Assembly: GCA_030615025.1 (NCBI GenBank)
Contig: JAUXAB010000012.1
Location: 1 to 64,000 of the forward strand
From: Phycisphaerae bacterium
GTDB lineage: Bacteria; Planctomycetota; Phycisphaerae; Sedimentisphaerales; Anaerobacaceae
Direction of reading: 5' to 3'
Length of the DNA: 64,000 nucleotides
The position numbers and the translations under genes were made by a program. Shown piece by piece: positions 50,388 through 59,950 of this stretch (positions are counted from its first letter, which is position 1; each line of letters begins with the position of its first letter). The notes under the pieces were generated by a model. The model was not told the origin of the DNA. It saw nothing but the letters and a program-made list of their open reading frames with translations, and did not search any database.

Positions 50388-52190
50388 TCAAAACCTCCTT
50401 GGCCCATAATGTGGAGGTTCCTGGCCGAGTTCGTAGCAGCCCAGGTCAGGTGCTTTTCCGACAAAACCGTCGGTGACTTGCGGCAGGGCAATGCCCGCAT
50501 CGACTACATTTTCGTTCTTCTTCAGCCGCAGGTCGTAATCTCCGGGTTCACAAGTCCCTCCCTTTTCCGGCGGCCCGGCGTTGACAAAGATGTCGTAGTC
50601 TGCCAGGATACCGTGCTCCTCGAGCCCCGTGGCCTTGAAGAACTCTTCAATCGACTGATATCTGCCGACATTTCCATTGTGGCTTGTCCACTTGAGCAGC
50701 CGATCGGGCTCGTTGCGACGGTATGCGTTGTAATCCATCGTGCTGTAGGCCGTTGGCGAACCGGACTCCATTGCGTATCCCTCGCCGCCCATGAAAAGGT
50801 TGTTTCTGAAGTGACCGTTTTGCCAGATGGCCGGTGGACGGAAACCATATCCGGCACAACATGATGTGTTGTTATATGCCTCGATGCCGGCAGGATAGTT
50901 GTTCAGCTTATAGCTGAGGCTGGTGATTGCGTACAGTTCGTTGCGGATCAGGTAGACAGGGCCGCCGTAGAACGGTTGAGTGGACATGCCTGTGTGCGCG
51001 TTATAGCAGCGGTTGCGATAAAACCGCACGTTGTGGCAGCCGTAGTCCGCCTCGAATGTGTCATCCTGCGCCCAGGAGAGGTCGTTATTATAGAAGTCGA
51101 TGTTCACGCAGTGCTTCGTTACATCATCGACCGGTGGGCCGAAGTTGTAGATCGCGGCTGAATCGCTGAATCTCGTGATGCGGTTGTAGCATATCACGTG
51201 GCCGCGTCCGTAGATGTTGATACCGGTGTGGCCGGGACTCATATATGTCTTCGATGGTCGGGGATACCACGTTGTATTGATGCCGACGATCTCGTTGTCC
51301 GAGATGTACCAGTCCCTGGAATTCTCGCACCCGGTGTTAATTCCGTATACCACGTTGTGGATCCTGCATCCACGGACGACAAGACCCTGGGAACCGCCCG
51401 GTTTTGCGGCATAGATAGCCATCTGGGCGTTGCGGAAGGTCAGTCTTTCAAAATGCAGATGATGCGTGCCGTTGAGCGTCACGATCCTTGAGCGGCTGCT
51501 GACTCCCTGGCCTTCTAAAATCGCCTCACCATTGGTCGGGCCGCGAAAAACGATAGGTTTCTTGGCTGTGCCGGACTTCTTCAGATCAAACGGCCCCTTA
51601 TAGATGCCCGCGCACAGTAGAATCACGTCGCCGGGCTCCGCTTCTTCAATGGCAGCCATGAGTCCCTTCTCGGCTGTGGCCTTTATCGTTCGCCCGCCTT
51701 CGAAAGCCTTGGGTTCGGCCCGCGTCATACTGGTGACGATCCTTGGCTCTGGCGGTGCGCCGCCATCCGGATCGGACATGGTGAATCGCACTTCATATGC
51801 CGTAGCCGGTTCCAGGAACAACACGCTGCCGGCGAACAGGTTGCCTGTACGGTACGGCCCATATTGCTGGTTCGACACCTCGTGATGAGCACGCAGCATT
51901 GGCAGAGCGTTCTTCCACTGTGCCTTGCCCTTTTTCCTGAACGCAACGGCGACCGACGCGTTCCGGTTGTTGTCACCCTCGATGTACCACCGGAAGCCCA
52001 GATTCTCTATTGTAGGAGGATCAACAATGAATCGTTTCGGCACAATCTCGTCCGTTTGTGGACCCACTTCAAAGCCGACCCCGGCGCGCCGGGGCTGCGG
52101 GCGTGCTCGAGCAAATACGGTCAGCGCGATCAGCGGCAAAACAGCTGCGGCCGTCACAAGCCTGGTAAAACATATCCGTGTCTCTTTCAT
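50388..52190 (-). CDS. large secreted right-handed beta-helix protein
   Basis: 600 residues. Signal peptide LVTAAAVLPLIALTVFARA. Residues about 50-160 form a fibronectin-III-like domain (LGFRWYIEGDNNRNASVAVA, LEPATAYEVRFTMSDPDGG). From about 175 a parallel beta-helix follows: GDVILLCAGIYKGPF, KKPIVFRGPTNGEAILEGQG, HLHFERLTFRNAQ, LVVRGCRIHNV, WYISDNEIVG, VNIDFYNNDLSW and VRFYRNRCYN. The tail PDLGCYELG is usual for such proteins in Planctomycetes. Likely acts on or binds a polysaccharide; class unknown. Its ATG overlaps a small upstream ORF (ATGA). Confidence 0.82.
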   Translation of the reverse strand: MKETRICFTRLVTAAAVLPLIALTVFARARPQPRRAGVGFEVGPQTDEIVPKRFIVDPPTIENLGFRWYIEGDNNRNASVAVAFRKKGKAQWKNALPMLRAHHEVSNQQYGPYRTGNLFAGSVLFLEPATAYEVRFTMSDPDGGAPPEPRIVTSMTRAEPKAFEGGRTIKATAEKGLMAAIEEAEPGDVILLCAGIYKGPFDLKKSGTAKKPIVFRGPTNGEAILEGQGVSSRSRIVTLNGTHHLHFERLTFRNAQMAIYAAKPGGSQGLVVRGCRIHNVVYGINTGCENSRDWYISDNEIVGINTTWYPRPSKTYMSPGHTGINIYGRGHVICYNRITRFSDSAAIYNFGPPVDDVTKHCVNIDFYNNDLSWAQDDTFEADYGCHNVRFYRNRCYNAHTGMSTQPFYGGPVYLIRNELYAITSLSYKLNNYPAGIEAYNNTSCCAGYGFRPPAIWQNGHFRNNLFMGGEGYAMESGSPTAYSTMDYNAYRRNEPDRLLKWTSHNGNVGRYQSIEEFFKATGLEEHGILADYDIFVNAGPPEKGGTCEPGDYDLRLKKNENVVDAGIALPQVTDGFVGKAPDLGCYELGQEPPHYGPRRF

Positions 52191-52294
52191 TGTTCTCTAT
52201 TCCTCTCTGGAGATGGCAATCTGCTCAGCATAAAACCCGCCATCCAAACCTGTGTGGTACAAGCTATTAGGATTACTATCAGGTGTGTTCTCAT
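52187..52294 (-). CDS. 35-residue membrane or leader peptide, hypothetical
   Basis: MRTHLIVILIACTTQVWMAG, then FMLSRLPSPERNREQ. GGAGTG lies seven bases before the ATG, and the stop overlaps the start of the beta-helix gene in an ATGA quartet, so translation is coupled. The hydrophobic segment looks like a signal peptide. It could be a leader, a small membrane protein or the severed head of an older secreted gene. No homology call. Confidence 0.4.
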   Translation of the reverse strand: MRTHLIVILIACTTQVWMAGFMLSRLPSPERNREQ

Positions 52295-52356
52295 AATTTC
52301 ACTCCGTTTAGTGAGTATCCGGGACAGCAATGGACAGAAAGCCGAGAGGCAATGCG

Positions 52357-53331
52357 CTATTTTACAATAGTATGCTTCAATGGCCTTCTAACCGAAGATG
52401 GATGAACTCCCGCCTGCATCGCCATCAACATGCCGGCTGCCTCTATATAGTTGTCTACATATATGAACTTCTTATGCTCAGGATGTTTCAAACAAGTTTT
52501 ATTCTCCCTTACTACAACCACTGGAATATTGGCGTCTAAACAGGCCTGATGAGGAACTCCAAAACAGCCATACGGGGACACCATACAGTCTACATCCTTC
52601 GCACTTATTCCCTTTTCGTAATTGATGCGAGGAGCTTTGTGGAGACCTTTAAGCAAGCAATGTATAAAATTCTCAGTAACTATTTCTACCGCCATTCTCG
52701 GATCTATAACTTCAGCAAAACCCTCTATGGAATAATCTACCGGACCATGAGCTACAGGTTTATCTAATGCATCCGCTATCAATTTTGAGGCTACTGCCTC
52801 AACTCCGCCGACTGGATTTACACCGCCGTGCATAAAATAGTCCTTGAGGGTTTTCTTGTCTATTGTGATGGGAGTAGCAATACCTAACGCATCAAATTCG
52901 TGCTCTCTCACCTGCTCTACCAGTTCTTTCCAGTTCTTCACTTCTCCGGTTGCTGTCCCGTCTTTCATCTGGGCTATCAGTTGCAGTGGAACTCTGAGTT
53001 CCACTATTTCAGCATCTAATCCTATTGTTGCTCTTGCTGCAGATACAGCATTTATGGATTGATAATCGGCCTTGTTTACTGTTACTAAGACTTTATTCGA
53101 GAGAACTCTCTCTAAACGAAGCTCTCCCTTCAAGAATCTGTCCAATATGCTTCCTTCCACATATAAACAATTCTCGGGCATCTCATTTATATCTGATGCA
53201 TTTACAACATTTGGATGCAAAATGAGAGTATCACAGCAGGAAGCCAATAACCTGGCAGCCGGATTAGCATCGCCACAATGCCCGCCGATTTCACATCCAA
53301 TCCCCGTTGGAATTATCATTACCACATTCAT
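52357..53331 (-). CDS. DUF3326 family protein
   Basis: 324 residues, cytoplasmic. The start MNVVMIIPTGIGCEIGGHCG, DANPAARLLASCCDTLILHP, SILDRFLKGELRLER, NKVLVTVNKADYQSINAVSA and NYFMHGG-type segments are those I know from DUF3326, a family of unknown function found in cyanobacteria and scattered bacteria. The Gly-rich opening and many conserved Asn/Asp/His residues suggest an enzyme. ATG 53331 has AAGGAG six bases upstream. Convergence of secreted glycan enzymes around it gives no firm role. Confidence 0.78.
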   Translation of the reverse strand: MNVVMIIPTGIGCEIGGHCGDANPAARLLASCCDTLILHPNVVNASDINEMPENCLYVEGSILDRFLKGELRLERVLSNKVLVTVNKADYQSINAVSAARATIGLDAEIVELRVPLQLIAQMKDGTATGEVKNWKELVEQVREHEFDALGIATPITIDKKTLKDYFMHGGVNPVGGVEAVASKLIADALDKPVAHGPVDYSIEGFAEVIDPRMAVEIVTENFIHCLLKGLHKAPRINYEKGISAKDVDCMVSPYGCFGVPHQACLDANIPVVVVRENKTCLKHPEHKKFIYVDNYIEAAGMLMAMQAGVHPSSVRRPLKHTIVK

Positions 53332-53354
53332 GTGTTGCTCCTTCAAACCAAGAT

Positions 53355-54788
53355 TCAGTTGACCTGCCTGCTATTTTCTTGGTCCCGTCTCAACGAGAGC
53401 GTTCGACATGTCTTGGTCTCATAGCCTACCCAATAAAAGGTGTCCTCCTCCCTTATCATATGCCCGCCATTACACCAGATTTCATTGCCGCTGGTGTCCT
53501 TCCAAACGGTATCATTTCGGATGGTTCCCACGTACTTTCTGTCTGTTGACGGCAGTTCAGCCTGATGGGTTGACCGGAGGCTGCTGCGATTCTCATAATA
53601 ACTAATGATCTTGTATCCGCATCCTTCACTGATTATATCCAGCCGTCCATCTTCGTTAATATCCGATAGCTGCAACTTGTGACTTGCATAGCTGTCACCG
53701 CTTATGTTTCTCTTGCTCCATGAGGGAGAACGCCTGTTTCCTGTGTTCTCATAAACATATACGTGATGTACTTGCTGAGTCCAGCGGTCAAAGTCCAGAT
53801 CGCAGGTTACTATGTCGTAATCACCATCAAAGTCAAGGTCCAGTACGGCTAAACCCTCCGGGTGGAGGATCGAACTATCCACTTCATGTTCAATCCATTT
53901 GCCAGACTTTGGATTAACCGGACACTCAAACCAGAAAACGCCTTTTCCATGGTGGCCTGCACTGACAATCAGGTCCAGGTCTCCATCGCTATCCAGGTCT
54001 CGCAAAAGAGCATTCGAAATGCCGTGTGTGGTAGCTACCTCGTGCCAGATCCAGTTGCCGCTTGGTTCATTAGGGGCTTCGTACCAGCCGTTGCTAAAAG
54101 CGATGTCCACGTTCCCGTCTCTGTCGACGTCCCCGGTGTCCAGACCAGCGTGACAATGTGAGCGGCCTTCATTACGCTTACTTTCAACAGTATGGCTTTC
54201 CCACAACTGCGTAAGGGTGCCGGAGGGTCTAAACCACTTGATAGCAATGTCTGACGACCAGTAGCCGCCACTGTTCAAGGTGGCGATGAACTCATTTGCT
54301 TTGCCGTCACCATCCAGATCGGCGCATATCAGATCGTGAAGAAATCCATTCGCGCTGCTTAGTTTATGATAGTCCCAAACGTGTTTGCCCAGCCGACCGG
54401 GGTTCTCCCACCAGCCAAGGTCGCTGCGATATTTCGCGCCGATTACGTCGAGATCACCATCACCGTCCACATCATGCAAGCACGCCCCATTCAAACCCAT
54501 GTTGCCGGTGCTGTCTAAATTGCCATGGCGTATCCAATCCTGTCTATTTGGGGTGCCGTCATTTTCATAGACAAATAGTGCTCTGCCGCCACCGGCCACA
54601 ATATCCACGTCCCCATCACCATCCATATCCCCGGCTCGAACAAAACCGGGCTTGCCGTTACCCCCGTAGTCCCGATCAACGTAAAACCGGCTGAACATAA
54701 ATTCCGTTTTAGGTGCCTCGGCAGCGCAAAGGATTTGGGACAACAAGCTTATTAAGATTCCTAACTTGGACAGACACCGTGTTCGCAT
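53355..54788 (-). CDS. secreted FG-GAP/VCBS repeat protein with truncated C-terminal domain
   Basis: 477 residues from ATG 54788. Signal peptide LGILISLLSQILCAAEA. At least seven Ca-binding FG-GAP-type repeats: DMDGDGDVDI, DVDGDGDLDV, DLDGDGKANE, DVDRDGNVDI, DLDSDGDLDL, DLDFDGDYDI and DINEDGRLDI, predicting a seven-bladed propeller. After it comes NDTVWKDTSGNEIWCNGGHM and FYWVGYETK, which looks like the first 40 residues of a GH43/GH117-like five-bladed propeller. The frame then runs into 16 unrelated residues and stops. The catalytic domain appears amputated. DUF3326 begins 23 bp downstream. Confidence 0.8.
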   Translation of the reverse strand: MRTRCLSKLGILISLLSQILCAAEAPKTEFMFSRFYVDRDYGGNGKPGFVRAGDMDGDGDVDIVAGGGRALFVYENDGTPNRQDWIRHGNLDSTGNMGLNGACLHDVDGDGDLDVIGAKYRSDLGWWENPGRLGKHVWDYHKLSSANGFLHDLICADLDGDGKANEFIATLNSGGYWSSDIAIKWFRPSGTLTQLWESHTVESKRNEGRSHCHAGLDTGDVDRDGNVDIAFSNGWYEAPNEPSGNWIWHEVATTHGISNALLRDLDSDGDLDLIVSAGHHGKGVFWFECPVNPKSGKWIEHEVDSSILHPEGLAVLDLDFDGDYDIVTCDLDFDRWTQQVHHVYVYENTGNRRSPSWSKRNISGDSYASHKLQLSDINEDGRLDIISEGCGYKIISYYENRSSLRSTHQAELPSTDRKYVGTIRNDTVWKDTSGNEIWCNGGHMIREEDTFYWVGYETKTCRTLSLRRDQENSRQVN

Positions 54789-54887
54789 CTTGCACCTTAT
54801 TTGTCTCGTTGGCCAGAGTACAGGTATTGTATTGTAGGGCACCTGGCGTTTCACATCAAGACAGCGTGCTTCAATCCCCTGTTTCTC

Positions 54888-55035
54888 AGCTTTTTTTGGC
54901 TTGGTGCACCTACAACCGCAATACAACCCGAAAGCTCATTATCTGCCAATTCCGCAAAAACACTCATCTCATAAGTGCTGTAGTATCAGCGAGTTATAAA
55001 AAACGTAACAATTGTACATAGGTTTCAATGACCGA
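54888..55035. repeat. 130-150 bp dispersed repeat, copy A
   Basis: Copy A of a repeat also present at 59590 and 62035. Shared blocks include CTACAAC, TTATCT(G/A)CCAATTC, a CATAAG block, TTATAAAAAA/TTATGAAAAA and the end GGTTTCAATGACCG. On the minus strand it begins with a short frame MSVFAELADNELSGC. Lies in the 318-bp gap between the FG-GAP and UroD-type genes. Confidence 0.8.
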
Positions 55036-55106
55036 TCATCGGCTCTTTGTCTTGCTGGCTCTTAAGGTCCTGATTTGTAAACGCAAAACTGGCACTCTCT
55101 ATAAAG

Positions 55107-56189
55107 TCATGTCTTGGCGTCGTAGGCTCCGTATTCGTGCCCTGTCTCATACATGGCGCAAACGTTCTCACTCGGCACATCAGTCTGTAAGACATGGCAG
55201 GGAGCAAGGATAAAACCACCGCCGGAACCAAGGATATCGATCATCCGCTTGACGTTCTCAGCAACCTCCTGCGGTGATCCTTGCGGCAAAACGTATTGTG
55301 TGTCAATCGATCCATGCAGACAAATACGCGAGCCATATTCTGCTTTGATCTGAGCAGGATCCATATTGGCGGCACTGACCTGAATGGGATCGAGTATGTC
55401 GACGCCGATCTCAATTAGCGCATCAATAAACGCAGTGATGCTGCCACAACTGTGAAACATCACCTTTGTGTCATGACTGTGGGCGAGGTCCACCAGCAGT
55501 CTTAATCGCGGTGCGATGAACTGTCTGAACATAGCCGGGCTGATCAATGGCCCACGTTGCGTGCCGACGTCATCACCAATCCGAAACAGGTCAATGCGTC
55601 CCTGCGCTGCGATCAGCATCTTGTCATAATAGGCCACATAGAAATCTGCAAACTTGTCAAATACGCCACAGGCCAGTTCAGTCTCAAGTGCCATATCCGT
55701 GAGGATCTTGTCCATACCGCAGAGGAGCATGGGGTGCTGCAACACGCTGGCTCCAGAGGTCATGATGGCAAAGTCTTTCCAAGGCTCCAAAGCGTACCCA
55801 AATCCTTCGAAGTCAAACCAGTCCACATTGGGCCACACATGGGCCTCAATATCCTCCAGACTGTAGGCGCGGGCAAGAGGGAAATCGACGTAGCAGTCCT
55901 CCGGCCCCGTCGCGGTTTGCATGAGCTTGCGCCGCATGCCCCAGTAGTCCTCTTGCACGCCGCCGCCCAAGTTGCGATCCTTTGGAATCGGTCCGCAGTA
56001 GACTGGATCGACCACACCTCGGATGTCAACGATATCCACATGGAGTTGTAGTAGCAATTCCCTCAGCGAGGATGCACCAAGGTCCTCCATAAGCCGCTTC
56101 ATCGTGGCAGGATTAGCATTGAAGTCCATCGGGACCCGATCAGGCCGGCTCAGGGCGACCGCTGTCATAACACGTTCTTTCGAAGTCAT
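55107..56189 (-). CDS. uroporphyrinogen decarboxylase-fold methyltransferase-like protein
   Basis: 360 residues of the UroD fold. TSKERVMTAVALSRPDRVPM is the usual opening, followed by GIPKDR-type and GVQEDYWG segments. FRIGDDVGTQRGPLISPAMF and KVMFHSCGSITAFIDALIEI (metal-binding His-x-Cys) mark the corrinoid-dependent methyltransferase subgroup (MtaA/CmuA-like) rather than haem enzymes. ICLHGSIDTQYVLPQGSPQE then EGG-like and LAPCHVLQTDVPSENV close it. It probably moves a methyl group between a corrinoid protein and a thiol. Partner corrinoid proteins are not in the window. No link to the haem operon is implied. Confidence 0.83.
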   Translation of the reverse strand: MTSKERVMTAVALSRPDRVPMDFNANPATMKRLMEDLGASSLRELLLQLHVDIVDIRGVVDPVYCGPIPKDRNLGGGVQEDYWGMRRKLMQTATGPEDCYVDFPLARAYSLEDIEAHVWPNVDWFDFEGFGYALEPWKDFAIMTSGASVLQHPMLLCGMDKILTDMALETELACGVFDKFADFYVAYYDKMLIAAQGRIDLFRIGDDVGTQRGPLISPAMFRQFIAPRLRLLVDLAHSHDTKVMFHSCGSITAFIDALIEIGVDILDPIQVSAANMDPAQIKAEYGSRICLHGSIDTQYVLPQGSPQEVAENVKRMIDILGSGGGFILAPCHVLQTDVPSENVCAMYETGHEYGAYDAKT

Positions 56190-56276
56190 CTTTACTGCCT
56201 TCCTCAGACACGATCACTTTGCGGCGCTTCTACCTTTCACTCAAAGCATAGAGATTTCTCTGTTGGTCGAACAGTC

Positions 56277-57422
56277 TTAGTCCTTGAGAAACCTCCGCCA
56301 GTCCTGCCCTTTGGTGAGCCACTCAAGATTGAAGTGGGCTACGGCGATGCTCTCGTAAAGCTTCTTCTTGCCTCGCTCGAAAAGCAGAAAAACGCTGCCG
56401 TTCTTTCCGGCCGCCAAGGACGAATAGGCACTGGGGCCTTCGTACACCAGCCGCTTGGCCGGCCAGGTCTTTGCGCCATCGAAGCTCGCCCAGACCGTCA
56501 TACGCACGCGTGAAGAACCTGGATTGTCTGGCGTACTGAACAAAAGTACATCCTTGCCGTTGGTTGCTTCAAGGGGCAGACGCACCAGCCCTGCGTTGCA
56601 TCCATAACTCGGCTTGGTGCCGTATTTGAAATAGAATGGCTGGCCGACTTCGTAGAGGTATTCGCAGACCTGCCAATCCGTCCACATGTGTCCACCATCG
56701 TAGCTCCAGGCGATCCGCCTGCGATGGTCTACTGCCATGTGACAGCGTGAGTTGTAGTAGATATGACCACTGGACAGCTCCGCCAAGGTCCCTTCTCCGG
56801 TCCCGCTCTGCACCGGCCCGCTCGTCTGCCAGGTCTTTCCCCCGTCATCGCTGTAGATTGCCGTGTTGTGGTTGTACGGCCACCACTCCTGGTCATTGTT
56901 GCCCTTAGGTGGCTGTATCCGAGCGGGCATTAGCAGCCTGCCCTTGTGCTTGCCGTAGCGTAGTGTAATTCCCGATTCCGAACAGGCCGTTTGCACGGGT
57001 ACTGCGTCTGGGCTTCCGTGGCCGACCGCATTGGGCCTAATTATGATCTCTTCTCTTTTCCAAGTCTTGCCTTGATCGCGGCTTCGCCAGAGGTACCCGC
57101 CCTTTGCGCGAACCACCATTACATCGCCGGTGTTCTCATCGACGATCGCACTGCCCCCGGCGTCAGAGCCGACTTCCTGGATAGGCCCCCAGTTCCTGCC
57201 GCCGTCCTCACTGCGGCGCAGGACCCGGCCGGATTTGGCAAAAGCCAGGACAGTTCCGTCAGTTGCCACGACAATGTTCGCAATGCGCACTGAGGTGAAG
57301 AGGTCCTGTATCTCCAAAAACGGTGCAGCCTTCGGCCGCGTCTTTTCCTCTTCAGCCCAGCTTGCTCTTGGAAACAATGAGACCATCATACAACTTATAA
57401 GAAACATTTCTTTGCTCAACAT
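56277..57422 (-). CDS. secreted sialidase/BNR-repeat glycosidase
   Basis: 381 residues. Signal peptide LISCMMVSLFPRASWA. Asp-box repeats typical of the six-bladed sialidase propeller are present: SEDGGRNW, SRDQGKTW, SDDGGKTW, SYDGGHMW and SFDGAKTW. Candidate catalytic tyrosine/glutamate residues lie in TGEGTLAELSSGHIYYNSRC, but the arginine triad cannot be fixed by eye. In Planctomycetes this group may act on uronic or other acidic glycans as well as sialic acid. Twelve bp from the esterase gene upstream, so probably co-transcribed. Confidence 0.84.
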   Translation of the reverse strand: MLSKEMFLISCMMVSLFPRASWAEEEKTRPKAAPFLEIQDLFTSVRIANIVVATDGTVLAFAKSGRVLRRSEDGGRNWGPIQEVGSDAGGSAIVDENTGDVMVVRAKGGYLWRSRDQGKTWKREEIIIRPNAVGHGSPDAVPVQTACSESGITLRYGKHKGRLLMPARIQPPKGNNDQEWWPYNHNTAIYSDDGGKTWQTSGPVQSGTGEGTLAELSSGHIYYNSRCHMAVDHRRRIAWSYDGGHMWTDWQVCEYLYEVGQPFYFKYGTKPSYGCNAGLVRLPLEATNGKDVLLFSTPDNPGSSRVRMTVWASFDGAKTWPAKRLVYEGPSAYSSLAAGKNGSVFLLFERGKKKLYESIAVAHFNLEWLTKGQDWRRFLKD

Positions 57423-57434
57423 ATATTCCTCCTG

Positions 57435-59411
57435 TCAGTGTTCGCTCTCTTGGCGGCAAACCATCGAGATAGCGGACCTTCGTCTGATCTGTTTGATTTC
57501 AAAAGCATTGAGGACTGCCTTCGAGCCTTCGCGTCCTCGCCTGGCCGGGTCGGGATAGTCGTTGTTGCCCCCGTCGATGACTACCAAAACATCATTGGAG
57601 CCGTCCGTCTTGAACCGGATCACTGACTTACCGACCTTGGCGTCCGAGGTCGTGCTGGTCACATCAATATCGCGGGCCTCCTGGATCGAAGCAACGCCTT
57701 TGCCCGTGCCTGTGCCGATGTCCCATCCGCGATAGCCCGGAAGCGGTTGGGCGGGCAGCGGCATGGCGCGCACCAGCGGCAGGTTCGGCATGCGCGAAGG
57801 CTGATCCAGGCTGTTGCGCGTGCTCTGCTTCCTCGGCTCCCAGTGGTTGTGGTAGCACGTCATTTCGTATTCGCCGGCAGGCAGGCCATTGATGCGCATA
57901 AGGATGTCTCCCGTTCGCTCTCCGCCCCAGTCGATGTTGTGGTACCAGCCGTTGGCGATAGGGTCTCCTTTTGGCTTGCCGGTCGGTCGTCCCCCGCCGC
58001 CGAGGTTGTCGCGGCTCATGCCGTACACGGCGAATCCCCCATTGCCGTGGCTACCGCAATCGAGCATAACGTGCACGCCCGTGCCGTCGAGCCCGGCCGT
58101 ACTCGGTGGATTTTTCCCGCTCGAGCCATCTTCCCAAGTGGCGTCGTGCATGTACATGTCAGCCCATCGAGACGCCACGAACGGCGTCCAACCCGGCTTG
58201 AGCGTGCCAGGCACAGGCGTGGGATCCTTCTCGCTTTTCGGTAACGCCAGATCGACTTTCAACGCAATCAGGGTCTTGTCCTTTTTCTTCATTAGCGTTC
58301 GCTCGAAGAAGGCCTCTCTGGCCGGGCCGGTCTCTTCGATGTTGCGGGCGAACACGCCATGGCCGGATCCATCTTCGTATCGCATATACGTGACATCCTT
58401 GGCGCCGGCTTCGCGTAGTGCTTTTACGAAGTCGTCCGAATTACTTACCGGGACCACACGGTCCGATTCTTCGTGGATTAGAAGAAAGGGCGGTGCCGTA
58501 TCGCTGACATAGGTCATGGGGGCGATCTTCTTCCTGTCCTCTTCTGACGAGCTTCGGATGCGGGGACTGGTCGGCGTAGCACTACAGACTACCGCTTGAA
58601 CCATGCTCGAAAACTCCCGCCACGGTCCATCACCTTCCAGCCCCGCCGAGGCTGGGCATACCCCCAGCATAGCGGCGAGGTGCGCGCCGGCAGAATTGCC
58701 GTACGCGCCGATGCGGTTAGGATCGACGTTGTATTTCTTGGCATTGGCGCGCAGCCAGCGCACGGAGCACTTTACGTCCTCGACGCATGCGATCTTTGTT
58801 GTCGTGCCTGTGCTGGTCAGCCGGTAATTGACGCTTACGCACACATAGCCCTTAGCGGCGAACTCCAAGGTAGGGTTGAGAAAACTGCCCTTCCTCTTAT
58901 CTCCTGAGGACCAGCCGCCACCGTGAATGAAGACGATTGCCGGCCGCGGCTTGACGCCACGCTTCGTCGGCATAGCCAAGTCGAGTTTCCATGCATTGTT
59001 ACCTTCACGGTAGGCGATGTCGGGCAGGATAGTGACTCCTTCGGGCGCTCGCTTGAGTAGTTGTTGGGCTGTCATGGTTTGCTGGTTGCCGGGCCGACGG
59101 TTTCTGGTATTCCGGGCGAAGCCGCCACGTGTCAAGCGATCCGCCAGTTGACCAAGTTCATCCCGGTCCAGGAAGTCATCCTTGTTTGTATCGTTGCGGG
59201 TGAAATTTGACTTCATCAGCCCGATCGCTTCGTCACGACTGATCTTGCCATCCTCGTCCTTGTCCTGCCGATCCAGCCAGTTCTTTATTCGTTCCTCTTT
59301 AGTTGGACGATCAGATTGCCCTCTCTCAGCCGCCTCGGCTCCGTGCAAGACTGCAAAAGAGAGAGTCAGGAAAAGACAAATAATTGGAAGTAAGAATACT
59401 CGGTAGTTCAT
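57435..59411 (-). CDS. secreted EF-hand alpha/beta-hydrolase esterase with C-terminal beta domain
   Basis: 658 residues from ATG 59411, which has AGGAG eight bases upstream. Signal peptide LLPIICLFLTLSFAVLHGAE. Two EF-hands (DKDEDGKISRDE, DTNKDDFLDRDE). The esterase core of the BD-FAE/acetyl-xylan type has oxyanion loop FIHGGGWSSGDK, nucleophile elbow GNSAGAHLA (Ser near 239), acid DRVVPVSNSDDF and GSGHGVF histidine. From about 390 a second domain (WADMYMHDATWEDGSSGKNP ... NAFEIKQ) resembles the beta-sandwich repeats of planctomycete secreted proteins. Likely removes acyl groups from a polysaccharide. The frame extends upstream into repeat copy B but those codons are not expected to be translated. 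Confidence 0.85.
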   Translation of the reverse strand: MNYRVFLLPIICLFLTLSFAVLHGAEAAERGQSDRPTKEERIKNWLDRQDKDEDGKISRDEAIGLMKSNFTRNDTNKDDFLDRDELGQLADRLTRGGFARNTRNRRPGNQQTMTAQQLLKRAPEGVTILPDIAYREGNNAWKLDLAMPTKRGVKPRPAIVFIHGGGWSSGDKRKGSFLNPTLEFAAKGYVCVSVNYRLTSTGTTTKIACVEDVKCSVRWLRANAKKYNVDPNRIGAYGNSAGAHLAAMLGVCPASAGLEGDGPWREFSSMVQAVVCSATPTSPRIRSSSEEDRKKIAPMTYVSDTAPPFLLIHEESDRVVPVSNSDDFVKALREAGAKDVTYMRYEDGSGHGVFARNIEETGPAREAFFERTLMKKKDKTLIALKVDLALPKSEKDPTPVPGTLKPGWTPFVASRWADMYMHDATWEDGSSGKNPPSTAGLDGTGVHVMLDCGSHGNGGFAVYGMSRDNLGGGGRPTGKPKGDPIANGWYHNIDWGGERTGDILMRINGLPAGEYEMTCYHNHWEPRKQSTRNSLDQPSRMPNLPLVRAMPLPAQPLPGYRGWDIGTGTGKGVASIQEARDIDVTSTTSDAKVGKSVIRFKTDGSNDVLVVIDGGNNDYPDPARRGREGSKAVLNAFEIKQIRRRSAISMVCRQESEH

Positions 59412-59589
59412 AGCAAGGCTCCTGATAAGTTCTGCAGTTGATTCGATACACACAGCCATCTGCCTGTGCCTCCGGCCACCACAAGAAACACAGGCCATGA
59501 GCCATCCGGAGAACCGCCATGGCGTATCTGAAGATTTCACTCTGCTCAGAATACCACCCTTTCCCAGCAGGAACAACGGAACTCTTTTC

Positions 59590-59715
59590 GTCGGTCGACG
59601 CCTACAACCCGATGGCCCGTTATCTGCCAATTCTGTAAAAACAGTCATGCCATAAGCCCATTACTATCAGTGATTTATGAAAAAGTGAAAATTCAGCAAA
59701 GGTTTCAATGACCGA
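59590..59715. repeat. 130-150 bp dispersed repeat, copy B
   Basis: Same family as copies A and C: CTACAACCCGATGGCC, TTATCTGCCAATTCTG, CATAAGCCCATTACTATCAG, TTTATGAAAAAGTGAAAATT and the end GGTTTCAATGACCG. It lies in the divergent gap (59412-59950) between the esterase and a secreted protein gene. A TATAAT at 59732-59737 just beyond it could serve as a -10 box for the plus-strand gene; no clear -35 hexamer precedes it. Confidence 0.8.
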
Positions 59716-59950
59716 GTTCAAAAAGTGCGCCTATAATCCACCTTCCCCAGAATATTCCACAAGAATATGAATATAGCCAAGCACCTGCGCGTATATTATG
59801 TTAGAATAGTACACGGTTACGACGTAGTCAAATTGTGAACGTTATGAAGCTATCTATCTGGAAAAACTCGATTTGGATAGATACGAGCCTGGCGCTGTAG
59901 CTGGGCCCGAAGAAGGAAGGGACCGACAAGGTCTAAGGAAAGGAGCGGTT

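Noticed and set aside
55107-56189. UroD-fold gene as part of haem synthesis (hemE)
   Set aside because: The His-x-Cys metal site (FHSCGS) and overall pattern fit corrinoid methyltransferases, and it is far from the haem operon.
59412-59648. N-terminal extension of the esterase through repeat copy B
   Set aside because: A signal peptide and strong ribosome-binding site begin at 59411; upstream codons belong to the repeat.
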